From Paenibacillus chondroitinus NBRC 15376 (lineage in GTDB: Bacteria > Bacillota > Bacilli > Paenibacillales > NBRC-103111), in NCBI RefSeq assembly GCF_004000765.1, contig NZ_BILW01000014.1:1-64000 (forward strand): 64,000 nt of DNA. The letters are read 5' to 3'. A model generated the notes under the pieces. It was not told the origin of the DNA. It was given only the letters and a program-made list of their open reading frames with translations, and made no database searches. This document shows positions 17,337-25,287 of this stretch, piece by piece. Numbering within the stretch: the stretch's first letter is position 1; each line of letters begins with the position of its first letter. The translations under genes were made by a program, and so were the position numbers.

Positions 17337-17834
17337 ATCCTGTTTTTATTAAATGTTTGCACGACCTTGATTGCTGTTGGCGCAGTGGTTTCCTTGGGCA
17401 AAATGCCAAAGCTGTTTGACCGTTTCGAAAAATGGGTGTACTACATGGTCATCTTAATTGCGATTGAACAGCTGCATTCCGCGATTGTAGATAATTTCAA
17501 ATTGATACAATTTGCAGAGTCGTTTTGGGCCTTTTACTTTTATAAGCTCAATCAAATCTTTATTTTCCCGATTGGCACCCTGTGGCTGCTCGTTCCTATT
17601 TTTCAAGCGAATACACGGTTTCTGATCAAAATCCTCTATATAGGCATCTGGTTTTCAGCCTTAACCGGTTCTTATCACTTATTCCAGTTTTTTGGTATTC
17701 TGACCTTAACGGGGTGGAATCTCGGTTATTCTATGGTCATCTGGTATACCGCTTTGCTTGAGTTAACCTGTTTCTGCCTAGTTTTCAGAAAAATGCTTGG
17801 AAAGTGTGATGGCCATGATCCTCTACCCACCTGA
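17337..17834 (+). CDS. Small polytopic membrane protein with a probable non-AUG start (CBO0543-like)
   Basis: A protein of about 165 residues with four to five hydrophobic segments, rich in Phe, Trp and Tyr, ending in a short polar tail. It resembles the next gene product in size and layout (compare LTLTGWNLGYS here with FTFNGWKLWYS there), so the two are probably paralogs. I associate both with the uncharacterised CBO0543 membrane-protein family, tentatively. A strong GGAGGT (17324-17329) is present, but no ATG, GTG or TTG follows at a suitable distance. ATC at 17337 (7 bases) or CTG at 17340 (10 bases) is the likely start. The TTG at 17322 overlaps the Shine-Dalgarno. The end overlaps the next gene. 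Confidence 0.7.
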   Translation: MLFLLNVCTTLIAVGAVVSLGKMPKLFDRFEKWVYYMVILIAIEQLHSAIVDNFKLIQFAESFWAFYFYKLNQIFIFPIGTLWLLVPIFQANTRFLIKILYIGIWFSALTGSYHLFQFFGILTLTGWNLGYSMVIWYTALLELTCFCLVFRKMLGKCDGHDPLPT

Positions 17835-18327
17835 ACACTTTGATATCAATGAGTGGTTTACCTTGATCTCACTCGCTGTCACCGTAACCATCGCTTTTCT
17901 GCTGCCCAAACGTTTCTCTCCTGTTGCGATTACCGTGTATACCGTGTTCACCGTTTTTATCTCACAGTCGGTTGATTCATTGATTGCCGTCAAACCTTTC
18001 GATATGTACGACGTCAGTGATAGTTCCAAGTATGAGGTGATGGACATTGTCATTTATTATTTTAACTATCCTCCGTATACCTACATCTTTTTGTATTTTT
18101 ATGATAAATGGAAATTAAAAGGCATAGTCCGAATCCTTTATGTGGGCTTATTTTCGGGGATATCCGTGTTTTTTGAATGGATAGCCTGCCTTTGTCACGT
18201 TTTTACGTTTAATGGATGGAAGCTGTGGTACTCACCATTTGTTTATCTTGTCGTGTTTACGCTGTACATCATTGTCCATCATGCGACAGAGAAGGTATTG
18301 AGAGGATATGCAGCAAGGAGCCACTGA
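17809..18327 (+). CDS. Small polytopic membrane protein (CBO0543-like), paralog of the preceding gene
   Basis: A protein of about 172 residues with five hydrophobic segments. Its most conserved-looking part is FFEWIACLCHVFTFNGWKLW followed by a Tyr/Phe-rich helix. The family assignment (CBO0543-like) is tentative and the function unknown. The ATG at 17809 overlaps the end of the preceding paralog by 26 bases, with GGAAAG upstream, so the pair is translationally coupled. A terminator follows. In Bacilli such proteins are often found in tandem pairs; a spore or membrane role is speculation. Confidence 0.8.
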   Translation: MAMILYPPEHFDINEWFTLISLAVTVTIAFLLPKRFSPVAITVYTVFTVFISQSVDSLIAVKPFDMYDVSDSSKYEVMDIVIYYFNYPPYTYIFLYFYDKWKLKGIVRILYVGLFSGISVFFEWIACLCHVFTFNGWKLWYSPFVYLVVFTLYIIVHHATEKVLRGYAARSH

Positions 18328-18337
18328 AAATATACTG

Positions 18338-18368
18338 CCTGATGGTGTCTAAACCGTCAGGCTTTTTT
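18338..18368 (+). terminator. Terminator of the membrane-protein pair
   Basis: GCCTGATGG (18338-18346) pairs with CCGTCAGGC (18354-18362), followed by TTTTTT. Confidence 0.88.
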
Positions 18369-18503
18369 GCGTTCTTGATTTAAAAATTCTAATATCGGGA
18401 GAAAGATGATAAAATAAGGTTATCGTTTCGCGGTTATCGGGAGAGAGAAGGAGAAATGAACGAGCACTTACGTGCAGAAAGAAGCATTAGGAGGGGAAAT
18501 GAC

Positions 18504-19706
18504 ATGGAATTTTCTTGGAAGCGAAATCTGGTTACATTATGGATCGGCGTTTTTTTCTGCGGGATGGCCTACACCATATCGGTTCCATTCTTGCCGATAT
18601 TCCTGCACACGGAGCTCGGGATTGATAAAGGGCTCGAAGCATGGTCGGGTATCACATTTGGCATTACTTTTCTAGCCAGCGCTTTAATTGCACCCTACTG
18701 GGGATCGCTTGCTGACAAATATGGTCGCAAACCGATGCTCATTCGTTCAGGGTTCAGTTTAAGCGTTCTTTATTTTGCGACGTTTTTCGTACATGATCCG
18801 TACCTGTTCTTAGTTGTACGCATCCTGCAGGGGCTGCTTGCCGGCTTCGTTCCGGCGTCCATTGCGCTGGTTGCCACGAACACGCCGGAGAAAGAAGTCG
18901 GTTACGCCCTCGGCGTCATGTCTACCGCAGGAGCCGCAGGAAGCGTGATAGGCCCGCTGGTTGGCGGATTTGTCAGCCATTGGGTAGGGAACAGGGAGTC
19001 CTTTCTGGTCTCCGGCTGTGTCGTTTTGGTGGCGGCTTTCATCGGCCTATTCGGAGCCAAGGAAAAAAACTTCAACCGCTCCGCCGAGCGTTCCAGCGTC
19101 TGGGATGACTTGAAATCGGCTGCGCACAACCGATCCTTCATGATGATCCTTGGCGTCACCATGCTGGTGGCTACCTCGGTCATGATCGTTGAGCCGCTGC
19201 TTACCATCTATGTGCTCCAAATGGGGGGCACCCAAAGCTCAGCGTCGCTAAGCTCAGGCATCATCTTCTCAGCGGTTGGCGTAGCCACTGTCATAGCCGC
19301 GCCTCGATGGGGCAAGCTTGGGCAAAAGATCAGCTACTCCAAAACGCTGTTCATCGGGCTGTTAGGCGGAGGCATAGGCAATCTGCTGCAGCTGGGCACT
19401 CATCATTTGCTGGCGTTCGGCATATTGAGGTTTAGCTACGGGCTGTTCTTCGCCGCCGTCTATCCGGCGTTAAATGCTTTGATTGTGAAATTTACGGATC
19501 CCGGCTTTCGGGGCAGGGCCTTCAGCCTGAACCAATCCGCTACACAGCTTGGGACGATGAGCGGTCCGATCATCGGCGGCTTCTTGGGCGGCTGGATCGG
19601 AATTCCTCTTGTTTTTGCCATCAATGGGCTTGCCCTGATTGGTGTGGCATTTTTCTACAAATATCGCGGTCCGCAAGCAGTTGTTAAAGAGTCGCAAGCT
19701 ACTTAG
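18504..19706 (+). CDS. MFS multidrug-type exporter
   Basis: A 400-residue transporter with twelve predicted helices, probably a proton-driven drug exporter of the DHA1 group. The signature between helices 2 and 3 is GSLADKYGRKPML. Helix 5 carries the antiporter motif C-like segment GAAGSVIGPLVGG. The ATG at 18504 has AGGAGGGG at 7 bases. An upstream in-frame ATG (18456) also follows an AAGGAG, but too closely (2 bases), and would add 16 charged residues. Both sites are close enough that a short alternative N-terminus is possible. The substrate is unknown. Confidence 0.92.
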   Translation: MEFSWKRNLVTLWIGVFFCGMAYTISVPFLPIFLHTELGIDKGLEAWSGITFGITFLASALIAPYWGSLADKYGRKPMLIRSGFSLSVLYFATFFVHDPYLFLVVRILQGLLAGFVPASIALVATNTPEKEVGYALGVMSTAGAAGSVIGPLVGGFVSHWVGNRESFLVSGCVVLVAAFIGLFGAKEKNFNRSAERSSVWDDLKSAAHNRSFMMILGVTMLVATSVMIVEPLLTIYVLQMGGTQSSASLSSGIIFSAVGVATVIAAPRWGKLGQKISYSKTLFIGLLGGGIGNLLQLGTHHLLAFGILRFSYGLFFAAVYPALNALIVKFTDPGFRGRAFSLNQSATQLGTMSGPIIGGFLGGWIGIPLVFAINGLALIGVAFFYKYRGPQAVVKESQAT

Positions 19707-19721
19707 CAGCTAACATCAATG

Positions 19722-19750
19722 CCTGACGGAATTTCATCCGTCAGGTTTTT
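19722..19750 (+). terminator. Terminator of the MFS exporter gene
   Basis: CCTGACGG (19722-19729) pairs with CCGTCAGG (19738-19745), followed by TTTTTATTT. Confidence 0.9.
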
Positions 19751-19769
19751 ATTTGTTGCGGCTGGCAAG

Positions 19770-20000
19770 TGAAGAAGGGAACTAGAGTTCGCTATTTCTT
19801 TGCAAAGCTGCAATTTCCGTCTGTAGGGGGAACTACGGTCCGCTAATTTGTGAGTTCAAGCGAAAAACAACGCATCGAGACTGCATAAGACCCTGTAGTT
19901 CCGCTCGTAGGGGGAAAGAGCCCGTTTTCCTCCGAATAGAGGACGCCAGTTCCTGCAGTTAGGCCTTAACGGAATTCTCTCCAGTGGAAAGTGGCTGTAT
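19770..20000. repeat. Intergenic repeat cluster with GGAACTA-n-GTCCGCTA units
   Basis: The gap from 19750 to 20272 has no convincing gene. Within it are related short segments: GGGAACTAGAGTTCGCTATT near 19778, GGGGGAACTACGGTCCGCTA near 19828, and an inverted counterpart around GTAGTTCCGCTCGTAGGGGG near 19895. The layout of a GGAACTA/TCCGCTA motif in both orientations, separated by 50-70 bases, looks like a degenerate mobile palindromic element. I recall similar units in other Paenibacillus spacers. The 81-codon minus-strand frame over it is an artefact of the repeat. Confidence 0.55.
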
Positions 20001-20106
20001 GGCGAATAGCGCGCGATGGAATATTGTCGAGCGTGAAACGGAAAGTCTCCGCACTGTGCAAGGTCTGTCAACCCAGCAACAAGTGAATGCTTAACGCGCA
20101 ATTTGT

Positions 20107-20134
20107 TGAAAACGCTTGCATTTAAGCGCTTTCA
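20107..20134. promoter_or_regulatory. Two adjacent cre-like CcpA sites upstream of the GNAT gene
   Basis: TGAAAACGCTTGCA (20107-20120) matches the cre consensus with one mismatch. Directly abutting it, TTTAAGCGCTTTCA (20121-20134) matches with one mismatch at the second base. They lie about 140-165 bases upstream of the acetyltransferase start. Confidence 0.45.
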
Positions 20135-20271
20135 AGAGGTTTTTAGAAAAAAACAAAGATTTTTGTGAATTTTAACACATTTTCAGCAGGATTCCGTCCT
20201 TTTTTGTCGTATTTACTAAATTACCATAAAATTAATCCTAGAAAATGAATAGGGGATTGGGAGAGAACCGT

Positions 20272-20703
20272 ATGCATGTTCGTTCATTTCAGCTTGGTGA
20301 TACGTCTTCGGTGACATCACTTTTACAGGATGTTTTGTCGGAAATTTGCTATGAGGAAACGATGGAAGCATTTGCTCGTCAACTTTCTTGGGATACGGAG
20401 CTTGTGCTGGTTGCACAAGAAGAATCAGAAATCGTGGGCGTGATTATTGGCACCATCGATAACAACAATGGCTATTACTATCGAATTGCAGTTGCCACAG
20501 AGTATCAGCGTAAAGGTATCGGAAAAGCTTTGATCGAAGCGATGAAAATGAGGTTCCTCCAACGGAACGTGAACAAAATTATGGTAACGGTGGACGTCCA
20601 TAATGAAGTCGTACTCCCTGTGTATGAGTCGGCGGGTTATAGTACATCTGATTTTTCCCGTGCTGCGCATCGTTTGAGCATTGTGAAGAAAGTCAGCGTG
20701 TAG
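20272..20703 (+). CDS. GNAT-family N-acetyltransferase
   Basis: A 143-residue single-domain acetyltransferase. The acetyl-CoA-binding motif A is YRIAVATEYQRKGIGKALIE (R/Q-x-x-G-x-G/A form), preceded by the strand VVGVIIG-like IVGVIIGTID. The C-terminal motif B region LPVYESAGY is typical. The substrate (protein, amine or antibiotic) is unknown. ATG 20272 is supported by GGGAGAG upstream; the frame opens nine codons earlier without a ribosome binding site. It is followed by a terminator and is probably monocistronic. Confidence 0.88.
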   Translation: MHVRSFQLGDTSSVTSLLQDVLSEICYEETMEAFARQLSWDTELVLVAQEESEIVGVIIGTIDNNNGYYYRIAVATEYQRKGIGKALIEAMKMRFLQRNVNKIMVTVDVHNEVVLPVYESAGYSTSDFSRAAHRLSIVKKVSV

Positions 20704-20748
20704 TCACGGCAGTGACGAGAGTGAAATTGAACAGATTTGAAGCTAGAG

Positions 20749-20795
20749 AAGCATATCTGTGCCGCCATTGCATTTGGGGGTCAGATATGCTTTTC
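20749..20795 (+). terminator. Terminator of the GNAT gene
   Basis: AAGCATATCTG (20749-20759) pairs with CAGATATGCTT (20782-20792), a perfect 11-bp stem with a 22-base loop followed by TTTTCT. Confidence 0.8.
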
Positions 20796-20845
20796 TATAT
20801 ATTAGGGGAACTTATCGGCAGCTATCAATAGAGGAGCTTTGAGAC

Positions 20846-21400
20846 ATGGATAATTTCGCGCCGTATGTGATAAAAAGCTTCAAACATGACGGACATTTAC
20901 ACCGGATGTGGCTCACGAATTGGCGAGTGCCGCCGCACGTCATGCATGCCGACCATCTCCAGCAAGACATGATGGTGTTTATTAACAGCCAGACGAAGAT
21001 TCAGGAAGCTGACGGGAAGGAATGGATCAGCCGTATTCCAGGCGTTTCTTTTTTTATTCCCAAGCAATGGTTTAATATTGTTGCCCTTATTGAAGATACG
21101 GGAGTCAGATATTACTGCAACGTAGCGTCTCCTATGTATGTGACGGGGCAAGTGCTTACTTATATCGACTACGACCTTGATGTCATTCGAATGCCGGATC
21201 GTTCCGTGCATATCGTAGATGAAGATGAATATGAACGTCATAAACTGAATTATCACTATTCAACACTTGTTGAGTCAAAAGTGAAGGATGGGCTTGCCGC
21301 CATTTTGGAACTGGCAAGTACGGACAAGCCGCCATTTCAAGATGACTTGGTCATGCATTATTACGAGCAGTGGGAAAAGCAAAAGAACGGAGGAGCATGA
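20846..21400 (+). CDS. Nucleoside tri-/diphosphatase, DUF402 (YgaC/Ntdp-like)
   Basis: A 184-residue cytoplasmic protein of the UPF0374/DUF402 family, whose characterised members hydrolyse nucleoside tri- and diphosphates. The family landmarks are KHDGHLHRMW near the N-terminus, then WFNIVALIEDTGVRYYCNVA and SP...YIDYDLDVI, and DEDEYERHKL. The metal-binding Asp/Glu residues in the YIDYDLD and VDEDEYE segments are retained. The stop is immediately followed by the ATG of lepB (TGAATG), and the lepB ribosome binding site lies inside this gene, so the two are co-transcribed. Confidence 0.85.
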   Translation: MDNFAPYVIKSFKHDGHLHRMWLTNWRVPPHVMHADHLQQDMMVFINSQTKIQEADGKEWISRIPGVSFFIPKQWFNIVALIEDTGVRYYCNVASPMYVTGQVLTYIDYDLDVIRMPDRSVHIVDEDEYERHKLNYHYSTLVESKVKDGLAAILELASTDKPPFQDDLVMHYYEQWEKQKNGGA

Positions 21401-22006
21401 ATGAGCTTCTTTGTAGGCCGTAATGAATCCAATCAAGCAGCTTCACAGTCCAGGAATGTCAAACAGACAGAGGTAAAGAGCCTTACCCATGAGCTGTGGG
21501 ATTGGACGAAATCCATCCTCGTAGCTCTTCTTGTCGTTATTCTTGTGCATCAATTCGGATTTAACTTGTCCACGGTTCGGGGACATTCGATGGATCCAAC
21601 GCTGCAAGAGGGAGAATGGCTGTTTGTGAACAAGGCGATTACGTACTTCAAATCGCCTAAACGCGGTGAAATCGTCATCCTGAAGGAGACGGAGGAGTAT
21701 GCCTTTACCCACCATCCTTTTTTGGTGAAAAGGGTGGTAGCCGTTGGCGGCGACGAGGTGAAAGGCCGAGGCGGCGCTTTGTATGTGAACGGCGAGAAAG
21801 TCGACGAGCCGTATACCGACTCGCCCATCGAGGACGGCGATTTCGGCCCGATGCAGATCGGGGAGGGCCGCGTCTTCGTGATGGGCGATAACCGCCATGC
21901 GGCGGCGAGTGCGGACAGCCGCAGGTTCGGGGAAGTTCCGGCCAGCCTGATTCAAGGCCGGGCCGAGTATGTGCTGTGGCCATTCTCAATGGCCGCAGAC
22001 CTGTAA
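21401..22006 (+). CDS. lepB/sipS family: Type I signal peptidase
   Basis: A 201-residue membrane-anchored serine protease that cleaves signal peptides from exported proteins on the outer face of the membrane. A polar N-terminus is followed by one transmembrane helix (about 37-55). Catalytic Ser63 lies in GHSMDPTL, and the general base Lys110 in FLVKRVVAVGGDEV. Box E is VMGDNRHAAASADSR. Bacterial P-type with a single anchor. ACGGAGGAGC lies just before the ATG. This species probably has several paralogs; which one this is cannot be told. Confidence 0.95.
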   Translation: MSFFVGRNESNQAASQSRNVKQTEVKSLTHELWDWTKSILVALLVVILVHQFGFNLSTVRGHSMDPTLQEGEWLFVNKAITYFKSPKRGEIVILKETEEYAFTHHPFLVKRVVAVGGDEVKGRGGALYVNGEKVDEPYTDSPIEDGDFGPMQIGEGRVFVMGDNRHAAASADSRRFGEVPASLIQGRAEYVLWPFSMAADL

Positions 22007-22041
22007 GGTAAATACGAACAGATGAAAGAGGTGAGGGTGTT

Positions 22042-23247
22042 TTGGCGGTTTCCATCGTCGCAGCGTCAGAGACAGAGATTAGAAAACTACAACAAGAGAT
22101 CGTGGAAGCCGCGACGTCCCTCGGTATAGATAAGATCGGCTTCACGTCAGCTGAGCCGTTCACAGAACTGAAAGACATCCTTCTGCGTCACCGGGAGAAG
22201 GGGTTCGAATCCGGCTTCGAGGAGCCGGATATCGAGAAGCGGGTGCATCCCGAGCTGAGCTTCGACGCGCCGCGGTCGATCATCTCCATCGCGGTCGCGT
22301 ACCCGTCGAAGCTGGCCAACCCGCCCCGATCCGAGCCAGGGGCGTATCGGGGGATCATTTCGCGCTCCTCCTGGGGGAGCGACTACCATGATGTGCTTCG
22401 CGACCGGCTCGCGAAGCTGGAGGCTTTCATCGCGGAGCGCATGCCGGATGCGCGATTGCAAAGCATGGTCGACACCGGCGTGCTGGTCGACCGCGCTGTT
22501 GCGCAGCGGGCCGGCATCGGCTGGTCCGGTAAGAACTGCGCCGTCATTACGCCGGAATGGGGCTCATGGGTCTATTTGGGCGAAATCATCACCAATATTC
22601 CGTTCCGTCCTGATACGCCGATAATGGACCAATGCGGCGACTGCACGATTTGTATCGACGCTTGTCCCACAGGGGCGCTCGTTGGCCCGGGACAGCTCAA
22701 TTCATCGCGCTGTATCTCCTTCATCACCCAAACGAAGGGATATGTCGCGGATGAGTACAAGCTTAAGATCGGCAACCGGCTCTACGGCTGTGATACGTGC
22801 CAGATCGTCTGCCCGAAGAACAAGGGGATGAACTGGACGCATCATCCGGAGTTCGAGCCTGACCCTGAGAAGGTCAAGCCGCTTCTGATTCCCTTGCTCA
22901 CCATGACGAACAAGGACTTCAAAGAGCAATACGGACGCATCGCGGCGTCCTGGAGGGGCAAAAAGCCCATCCAGCGCAACGCGATCATCGCGCTGGGCAA
23001 CTTCAGGGACAGCTCCGCTGTGCCTGTGCTTACGGAGCTGCTGCACAAGGATCCGCGGCCTGAGATTAGGGCAACGGCTGCATGGGCGTTGGGGCGTATA
23101 GGCGGCGAAGATGCCGCAACAGCTCTGGACAAAGCCCAAGGGACCGAGCAGGAACCAGCTGTGCTGCAAGATATTGAGAAGGCGATGACGGCCATCCGGC
23201 AAGCGAATCATGCAAGCTCGCAGACAGGGGAGAAGAATCCGACATGA
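22042..23247 (+). CDS. queG: Epoxyqueuosine reductase
   Basis: A 401-residue cobalamin-dependent enzyme that reduces epoxyqueuosine to queuosine in tRNA, the last step of Q biosynthesis. The N-terminal cobalamin-binding domain contains the catalytic Asp144 in SMVDTGVLVDRA. Two [4Fe-4S] clusters are provided by C198GDC-TIC-IDACP (Cys198, 201, 204, 208) and by Cys250, 253 and 257 (YGCDTCQIVCP), with a further Cys at 224. The C-terminal third contains HEAT-like repeats (SAVPVLTELLHKDPRPEIRA). The start is a TTG, 5 bases after GGTGAGG. The stop overlaps the ogt ATG by four bases. Confidence 0.95.
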   Translation: MAVSIVAASETEIRKLQQEIVEAATSLGIDKIGFTSAEPFTELKDILLRHREKGFESGFEEPDIEKRVHPELSFDAPRSIISIAVAYPSKLANPPRSEPGAYRGIISRSSWGSDYHDVLRDRLAKLEAFIAERMPDARLQSMVDTGVLVDRAVAQRAGIGWSGKNCAVITPEWGSWVYLGEIITNIPFRPDTPIMDQCGDCTICIDACPTGALVGPGQLNSSRCISFITQTKGYVADEYKLKIGNRLYGCDTCQIVCPKNKGMNWTHHPEFEPDPEKVKPLLIPLLTMTNKDFKEQYGRIAASWRGKKPIQRNAIIALGNFRDSSAVPVLTELLHKDPRPEIRATAAWALGRIGGEDAATALDKAQGTEQEPAVLQDIEKAMTAIRQANHASSQTGEKNPT

Positions 23248-23807
23248 CATATAATCAGCAATCCGCTGCGAACAAATTGATCTATACGGAAGTGGCTACG
23301 CCTATAGGCGCGCTTGTTCTCATTACAAGCCCGAAAGGGCTTTGCCGTGTTGCTTTCGGCACTATGAGCCAGAATCAAGATGACCTGCAAGAGTGGGTCA
23401 CCCGTTGGTTTGGCAAGGGGACGGAGTTCCGGGAGGATGTAGGAACACTTGCGCCAATCGTGCAACAGCTGGAGGAGTATTTTAGAGGAGAGCGGCTAAG
23501 GTTTGATGGGGAATTGGATTTGCAGGGTACGGACTTTCAGAAAAAAGTTTGGACCGCTCTGCTTGATGTCCCATACGGAGAGACAGCTTCCTATAAGCAC
23601 ATTGCCGAGGCGATTCAATCACCGAAAGCCGTAAGAGCAGTAGGCGGCGCAAATAATAAAAATCCGATTCCCGTAATCATTCCCTGTCATCGCATCATTG
23701 GTGTAAGCGGCGGCTTGGTGGGGTATGCCGGGGGTCTCGACATGAAAATACATTTACTTGATTTGGAACGCGAAGAACGCCCCCATATGAATCCAAAGAA
23801 TAACTAA
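23244..23807 (+). CDS. ogt: Methylated-DNA-[protein]-cysteine S-methyltransferase
   Basis: A 187-residue suicide DNA-repair protein that transfers the methyl group from O6-methylguanine to its own Cys148 in the IPVIIPCHRIIG motif. The DNA-binding HTH precedes it (GETASYKHIAEAI, then the arginine finger in AVRAVGGANNKNP). GLVGYAGGLDMK follows. It overlaps queG (ATGA) and is 15 bases ahead of the HD-GYP gene, so it is in the same operon. A DNA-repair gene after a tRNA-modification gene is an ordinary arrangement. Confidence 0.95.
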   Translation: MTYNQQSAANKLIYTEVATPIGALVLITSPKGLCRVAFGTMSQNQDDLQEWVTRWFGKGTEFREDVGTLAPIVQQLEEYFRGERLRFDGELDLQGTDFQKKVWTALLDVPYGETASYKHIAEAIQSPKAVRAVGGANNKNPIPVIIPCHRIIGVSGGLVGYAGGLDMKIHLLDLEREERPHMNPKNN

Positions 23808-23822
23808 CCGTGGAGTGATCCT

Positions 23823-24854
23823 ATGAAATATGTACATTTGGATTCCGTTGAGTCGGGTCAATATTTAGGCCGTACGATATTTGCCAGCAACGGTTCGATT
23901 TTGCTTTCGGAAGGCGTGCAGTTAACGGTTTTCATGATCAATACGCTCAATCGAATCGGTGTTACGATGATTTACATCAAGGATCCGAACCTGGAAGATG
24001 TGGAGATTCCCGAAATCATTTCGGAAGAAACGAAACGTATCGTGATGCAGCAAATGGGACAAACCTTCGCTGCGCTCCGATCAGGCAAGGAATTCAACTC
24101 CCGCGCTATGAGCATTTCGATCAACACTTTGCTCGATGAGGTGATGAAGAATCGGGATGTGCTCGTCCAACTGACCGACATTCGGACCAAGGATAACGAG
24201 ATGTACGTCCATGCGACCAACGTCTGCATGATGGCGGTGCTTGTAGGCATTAATATGGGATTCAATGAGAGCCAATTGAAAGAGCTTGCCACCGGCGCCC
24301 TTCTGCATGACGTGGGGAAAATTGAGCTGACCTGTGACGATGAGTCGTCTGACAGCAGGAGGCATCATACATGGCGCGGCTTTGAGCTTTTGAAAACAAA
24401 GCGCGAACTCAGCTTGCTCATTGCCCATGTCGCCTTCCAACATCATGAAGCATTAGACGGCCAGGGCATTCCAAGAGGTTTAACCAGCGACGACATCCAT
24501 ATTTATGCCAAAATTACAGCTGTCGCGAATATGTACGATAACTTGCTCTTCGATACTTCCATGGGACGCCGGATGCTGCCCTACGAGGCATGCGAGCATA
24601 TGATGGCGTTGGCTGGAACAAAGCTGGATCGAGAGGTTTTGATTCATTTTCTGAAAACTGTTTCGATCTATCCGACCGGGGCTTCGGTCCGTCTATCGAA
24701 TCGCGAGACCGGCGTTGTTGTCGGCCAGCATCGCGGATTGCCGACCCGTCCGATTGTCAGAATCGTCAAGCAGGATCAGATGGACAGAGAACTGGAAATT
24801 AAGGAAATCGATTTGGCCAAACATACCACCGTTTTTATTGAACAAGTTCTATGA
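23823..24854 (+). CDS. HD-GYP-like phosphohydrolase with variant GIP motif
   Basis: A 343-residue cytoplasmic protein, probably a cyclic-di-GMP phosphodiesterase or a degenerate sensor of it. The N-terminal region to about 120 has no recognised domain. The HD core has His130 (YVHATN), HD at 162-163 (LLHDVGK), His181-His182 (RRHHTWRGFE) and HHEALDGQG (207-214). The signature GYP is GIP here (Ile216), and the last metal motif is ANMYDNLL. All metal-binding residues appear to be present, so activity is possible despite the variant. SD GGAGTGATCCT is weak, and the gene starts 15 bases after ogt. Confidence 0.88.
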   Translation: MKYVHLDSVESGQYLGRTIFASNGSILLSEGVQLTVFMINTLNRIGVTMIYIKDPNLEDVEIPEIISEETKRIVMQQMGQTFAALRSGKEFNSRAMSISINTLLDEVMKNRDVLVQLTDIRTKDNEMYVHATNVCMMAVLVGINMGFNESQLKELATGALLHDVGKIELTCDDESSDSRRHHTWRGFELLKTKRELSLLIAHVAFQHHEALDGQGIPRGLTSDDIHIYAKITAVANMYDNLLFDTSMGRRMLPYEACEHMMALAGTKLDREVLIHFLKTVSIYPTGASVRLSNRETGVVVGQHRGLPTRPIVRIVKQDQMDRELEIKEIDLAKHTTVFIEQVL

Positions 24855-24870
24855 ATTATGGCCAAGTCAT

Positions 24871-24900
24871 TTGTAAAGCGATGAGTAGAAATGGTATGAT
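24871..24900 (+). promoter_or_regulatory. SigA-type promoter of the yneF-like gene
   Basis: TTGTAA (24871-24876), 18-base spacer, TATGAT (24895-24900), about 45 bases before the ATG. Confidence 0.6.
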
Positions 24901-24944
24901 AAGGCAAGCAATCTAACCAATCAATACTTGCAGGGGGCAACGTT

Positions 24945-25154
24945 ATGTGGAGTTATCTTATTCCTATTCTGACTTTGATTGTGGGCTTAGTCGGCGGATT
25001 TTTTATCGGTGTGTTTTACTTGAAAAAGCAGTTGGAATCCATGCAAAATAATCCCGAGATGCTGGCCAAAATGGCGAAGCAAATGGGCTACAACATGAAT
25101 AAACAGCAGTTAAACAAAGCGCAGCAAATGATGAAAAACCAAAAGTGGAAATAA
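24945..25154 (+). CDS. yneF: YneF-like small membrane protein (UPF0154)
   Basis: A 69-residue protein with one N-terminal transmembrane helix containing a Gly-rich GLVGGFFIGVFYLKKQ, then a charged helical tail with NPEMLAKMAKQMGYNMNKQQ. This is the characteristic UPF0154/YneF layout found throughout Bacilli. The function is unknown. The ribosome binding site is GCAGGGGGCAA. It has its own promoter. Confidence 0.92.
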   Translation: MWSYLIPILTLIVGLVGGFFIGVFYLKKQLESMQNNPEMLAKMAKQMGYNMNKQQLNKAQQMMKNQKWK

Positions 25155-25177
25155 TAGTGGGGTTCGCGACCCCTTCA

Positions 25178-25225
25178 AAGGGCTTTGCTGTCTAACCGTA
25201 CAATCGGAGGACAGCAGGAGCCCTT
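25178..25225. repeat. Long imperfect inverted repeat between yneF and tetR
   Basis: AAGGGCT plus TGCTGTC (25178-25192) pair with GACAGCA plus AGCCCTT (25210-25225), with a small internal loop between the two 7-bp stems and a 17-base apical loop. A short GGGGTTCGCGACCCC hairpin (25159-25173) precedes it. No poly-T tract follows, so it is not a standard terminator. Confidence 0.6.
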
Positions 25226-25287
25226 CGTGTTATAGTCAGGTTTTGTAAATTTAGGACATACCAGTACGATTCAGAGGTGGCTAGTCG

